From Spirochaetia bacterium (GTDB lineage Bacteria > Spirochaetota > Leptospiria > Leptospirales > Leptonemataceae): a stretch of DNA of 8,472 bases. The notes below the pieces were generated by a model. It was not told the origin of the DNA. It searched no databases and was given only the letters and a program-made list of their open reading frames with translations. Position 1 is the first letter of the stretch; each line of letters starts with the position of its first letter. The stretch is from assembly GCA_029880625.1 (NCBI GenBank), contig JAOUOA010000089.1, positions 1 to 8,472 of the forward strand, written 5' to 3'. Positions 6,236-8,472 of this stretch are shown here, one piece after another. Both the position numbers and the translations under genes were made by a program.

Positions 6236-8392
6236 CGGCTGATGATGGCGGTATCTGGCATTAAGCCAGTTTTTAGTATCAGAATTATAATAGGGAGAAA
6301 ATGGCCTGTCCAAAGGTCCCCCGATCATATTCGAAAAAATACCTTTCTCTGAAAAATCACAGAGGTACCGGACAACCGGGGCCAGTTTCAAATCCCTTTT
6401 TTCGGATCTGTACGATTGAAGCTGAAGAAGGGTTGATCTGCCGCCTTTAAGCCTCAGACTCTTTTTATTTGCAAAAAAGAAAAAAGGATTCTTTCCCAGA
6501 AGAATATTTTTCAAGGGAAGCCGCGTCCTTTCCCTTTCTTCCTTTCCCGGGCGGTCATGAAATGCTCTGAGAACTGCGGCAAGATATATTTCTTCCCGGG
6601 TTCTTTCGCCGAACCACAATGAATATGGTGAAAGAAGAATTCTGTCAAAGTAAGAGTACCCGACAATGTGAATTCGTGTCTCGTTCATGAGATAATCAAA
6701 CGTTTTCTTGCCAAAGACGTTCCCAAAGACTTCTTCCAGAAGATAACGGTAAAAAAGCTCAAACATTTTTGCGCCTTCAGAATGGTCTCTGTAGCGGCAG
6801 TCCCAGGATTTCAATATTTCACTTTCTGATGAATCAGGAAGAACAGGGCGAAGCACAGACATAAACTCCTTTGCATGATAGGAATAATCATCAAACTGAA
6901 TTTCGGACATCTGCCTGAGATTGCAGGAATCATTCCCTGAAAGGAGATCCTCCAGCCTCTGCGCACGATGTTCGCCTATGCACAGGTTGATGGGTTTGGC
7001 CTTTCCATAATGATTCAAATCATTATTCGCTGCAGCAATGTAGCCGTTTTTCGGATTTAAAACAGAAGGAAGTTTGTCCGGACTGACAAAGCCTTTCCAT
7101 TCATTGGCCGGATCCCATCCGGGAACAGGATACAATCCGGAAATTCCATTTGGACGATCCGGCATGACGCCCGACATCTGAAGGCCGATATTTCCTTCAT
7201 GATCTGCAAGAACCCATGTAAACGAAGGCTCCATTTTACCAAGAAGATCCCTGCCCTCAAAAACATCTTTCGCATAAAACATACTCAAGACAGATTCTAT
7301 AGATTTTGCTCCTGTTCCCCGGCTGCCGGCCCATCGCGTGGCAAGATAAAATCCAGGGATGAGAGGATTTCCGTCAAGGACACCGTGTTCGTTTTCATAA
7401 TAGACAACTGATTTTGAAACCTTTCCTTTTCGCTTGAACAGTTCACGCCTTTCCGAAAACCGTATCCACTCTGTTTTATTTTTTCTAACCCGTCTGCATT
7501 TCCCTTCTTTGCAGTCTTCCACCCATGAATCTATCGAATCCATAAAGGAATAGGCAACTCCCCATGATACGTTATTGTTTCGTCCGGCAAGGATTCCCGG
7601 AGCCCCCGGCATGGTAAAGCCTGTCATATAGCGGTCCAGGACATTTAAAGACATTTCCTGCATCATATTCGGAAGTCTGTTTGCATCCAGATGCAGATCA
7701 TTTGCAAGGATTGCTTTTCCGGATTCTGTTTTACGGGGAGAAATAGCCCAGACATTGCTTGCGGTAAATACGGGAAGCGATGAGTTCCAGAGGATTTCCT
7801 GAGGAATATTTCTTTCAGACAGTTTTACTTTCCTTACCAGTGAAAAATCCAGAGAGCCGAGCATACCGGGAAACATTTCATTTAAAAATTCTTTTTCAAT
7901 TCCATTCTGGACCATTTCCACAATAAAACTCTGCATCTGCCCCTGAGTCTGCTGAAGTCCCAGATATGAAATCATTCGTGAAAAAGCGATGATATCTTCA
8001 ATTTTCCATTCTTCATAACGATAGCCAGCAAGACGGATTTCAAAAGGAAGCCCCTTGTGAAAGCGGTCGTTCACTCCTGCAACCCAGGCATTCACAAGCT
8101 CTCTGGTTTCATCTCCAATTGAATCTGCAACATCTCTTGCATCGCCGTACCAGTCCATTCGGCGAAGAAAAATGTCTGCTTCAAGCATATCCATGCTGGA
8201 ATTTAAAATTTCACTGATTCGTCCCTGTGCAATAATCCGCATGAAGATCATCTGCATTCCTCTGTCATTCGCCTCGGTATAACCCTGTCCAAAAAGTGCA
8301 TCTTCATACGAAGATGCATAAATCAGAGGAATCCCGTGAGGATCACGCTTGATTGTAATTTCATTTTTATATTTCAGTGTAATTTCTTCCAT
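6233..8392 (-). CDS. Penicillin acylase family Ntn hydrolase (peptidase family S45)
   Basis: Members cleave themselves into alpha and beta chains and hydrolyse amides such as beta-lactam side chains or acyl-homoserine lactones. Family signs are TIKRDPHGIPLIYA (13-26), ALFGQGYTEANDRGMQM (32-48) and RISEIL (58-63). The ASNVWAISPR block (211-220) makes S212 the expected nucleophile and first residue of the beta chain. This gives chains of about 211 and 508 residues. AANND (454-458) may supply the oxyanion-hole Asn, HRAQRL (475-480) is the usual Arg-rich block, and GGPLDRPFSPYYNSD (691-705) is the conserved C-terminal region. The substrate cannot be predicted. I placed the start at the first visible ATG, which has only a weak AAGA upstream and leaves the protein without an export signal. 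The frame is open for 26 more codons to the right edge and includes Ile-Ser-Gly-Cys, so the gene may begin beyond the window and encode a lipoprotein. It is followed closely by the amidase gene. Confidence 0.9.
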   Translation of the reverse strand: MEEITLKYKNEITIKRDPHGIPLIYASSYEDALFGQGYTEANDRGMQMIFMRIIAQGRISEILNSSMDMLEADIFLRRMDWYGDARDVADSIGDETRELVNAWVAGVNDRFHKGLPFEIRLAGYRYEEWKIEDIIAFSRMISYLGLQQTQGQMQSFIVEMVQNGIEKEFLNEMFPGMLGSLDFSLVRKVKLSERNIPQEILWNSSLPVFTASNVWAISPRKTESGKAILANDLHLDANRLPNMMQEMSLNVLDRYMTGFTMPGAPGILAGRNNNVSWGVAYSFMDSIDSWVEDCKEGKCRRVRKNKTEWIRFSERRELFKRKGKVSKSVVYYENEHGVLDGNPLIPGFYLATRWAGSRGTGAKSIESVLSMFYAKDVFEGRDLLGKMEPSFTWVLADHEGNIGLQMSGVMPDRPNGISGLYPVPGWDPANEWKGFVSPDKLPSVLNPKNGYIAAANNDLNHYGKAKPINLCIGEHRAQRLEDLLSGNDSCNLRQMSEIQFDDYSYHAKEFMSVLRPVLPDSSESEILKSWDCRYRDHSEGAKMFELFYRYLLEEVFGNVFGKKTFDYLMNETRIHIVGYSYFDRILLSPYSLWFGERTREEIYLAAVLRAFHDRPGKEERERTRLPLKNILLGKNPFFFFANKKSLRLKGGRSTLLQLQSYRSEKRDLKLAPVVRYLCDFSEKGIFSNMIGGPLDRPFSPYYNSDTKNWLNARYRHHQP

Positions 8393-8472
8393 AATTTTCT
8401 TTAATAAAACAGAGGGTGAATCAGTCTCATGTTTTTCTTTAAAATAATAACATCCGGATATAATGGATTCAG
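8393..8472 (-). other. Possible 5' extension of the acylase gene with lipobox-like Cys
   Basis: Reading leftward, the acylase frame has no stop from the right edge to the ATG at 8392. It encodes ESIISGCYYFKEKHE and then a polar linker. The Cys codon is at 8450-8452, and Ile-Ser-Gly-Cys fits a lipobox. Charged and polar residues after the Cys suit a lipoprotein tether. Against it, a Glu lies six residues before the Cys, where the hydrophobic core is expected. If this is not coding, it is a leader or promoter region. Confidence 0.4.

Noticed and set aside
8401..8430. Ten-codon frame (MRLIHPLFY) on the - strand before the acylase ATG, as a possible leader peptide
   Set aside because: It has only a weak A-rich upstream sequence, shows no attenuator-like run of one amino acid, and has no terminator hairpin after it.
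1..8472. CRISPR arrays, tRNA or rRNA genes, insertion sequences, phage attachment sites
   Set aside because: No regularly spaced repeats, tRNA-like cloverleaf, transposase gene or flanking direct repeats were seen, and nearly all bases belong to confident protein genes.

Overview
The window reads as a compact stretch of a Gram-negative chromosome with moderate, slightly AT-leaning composition. Three things point to a double-membrane cell: a c-type diheme peroxidase, which must mature outside the cytoplasm; a TPR protein with a lipobox; and a PGRP-type amidase with an N-terminal membrane anchor. The style would fit a Leptospira-like spirochaete, but no marker gene proves this and I hold it only loosely. 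There are six protein genes and little intergenic DNA. No RNA gene, CRISPR array, insertion sequence or attachment site is visible, and no gap exceeds 300 bases (the longest is about 200 bases).

Left block, + strand (1-1603): the 3' end of an unrecognised, probably exported protein is followed after 21 bases by a complete MauG/CcpA-family diheme cytochrome c peroxidase. The close spacing suggests one transcript. The peroxidase has both CxxCH haem sites, but phenylalanine appears to sit where the family usually has the distal Met or Tyr ligand of the C-terminal haem.

Middle block (1623-5616): a 916-residue SNF2/HepA (RapA-like) helicase on the - strand runs tail-to-tail into the peroxidase. 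A small perfect palindrome fills the gap between the two stop codons. The helicase starts at TTG, not ATG. Across a roughly 200-base divergent intergenic region lies a + strand TPR lipoprotein, with a candidate extended -10 promoter upstream.

Right block, - strand (5610-8472): a penicillin-acylase-family Ntn hydrolase is followed after 14 bases by a membrane-anchored peptidoglycan-recognition (amidase_2) protein, probably as an operon entering from beyond the right edge. The acylase frame stays open past its first visible ATG to the window edge and contains an in-frame Ile-Ser-Gly-Cys, so the true protein may be a longer lipoprotein. The TPR and amidase genes overlap tail-to-tail by 7 bases within a TGAC tandem repeat.

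I see no clear new multi-gene system. The most interesting points are the peroxidase with its unknown upstream partner, the acylase-amidase pair, and the orphan SNF2 helicase with an acidic insert and an unassigned C-terminal third.
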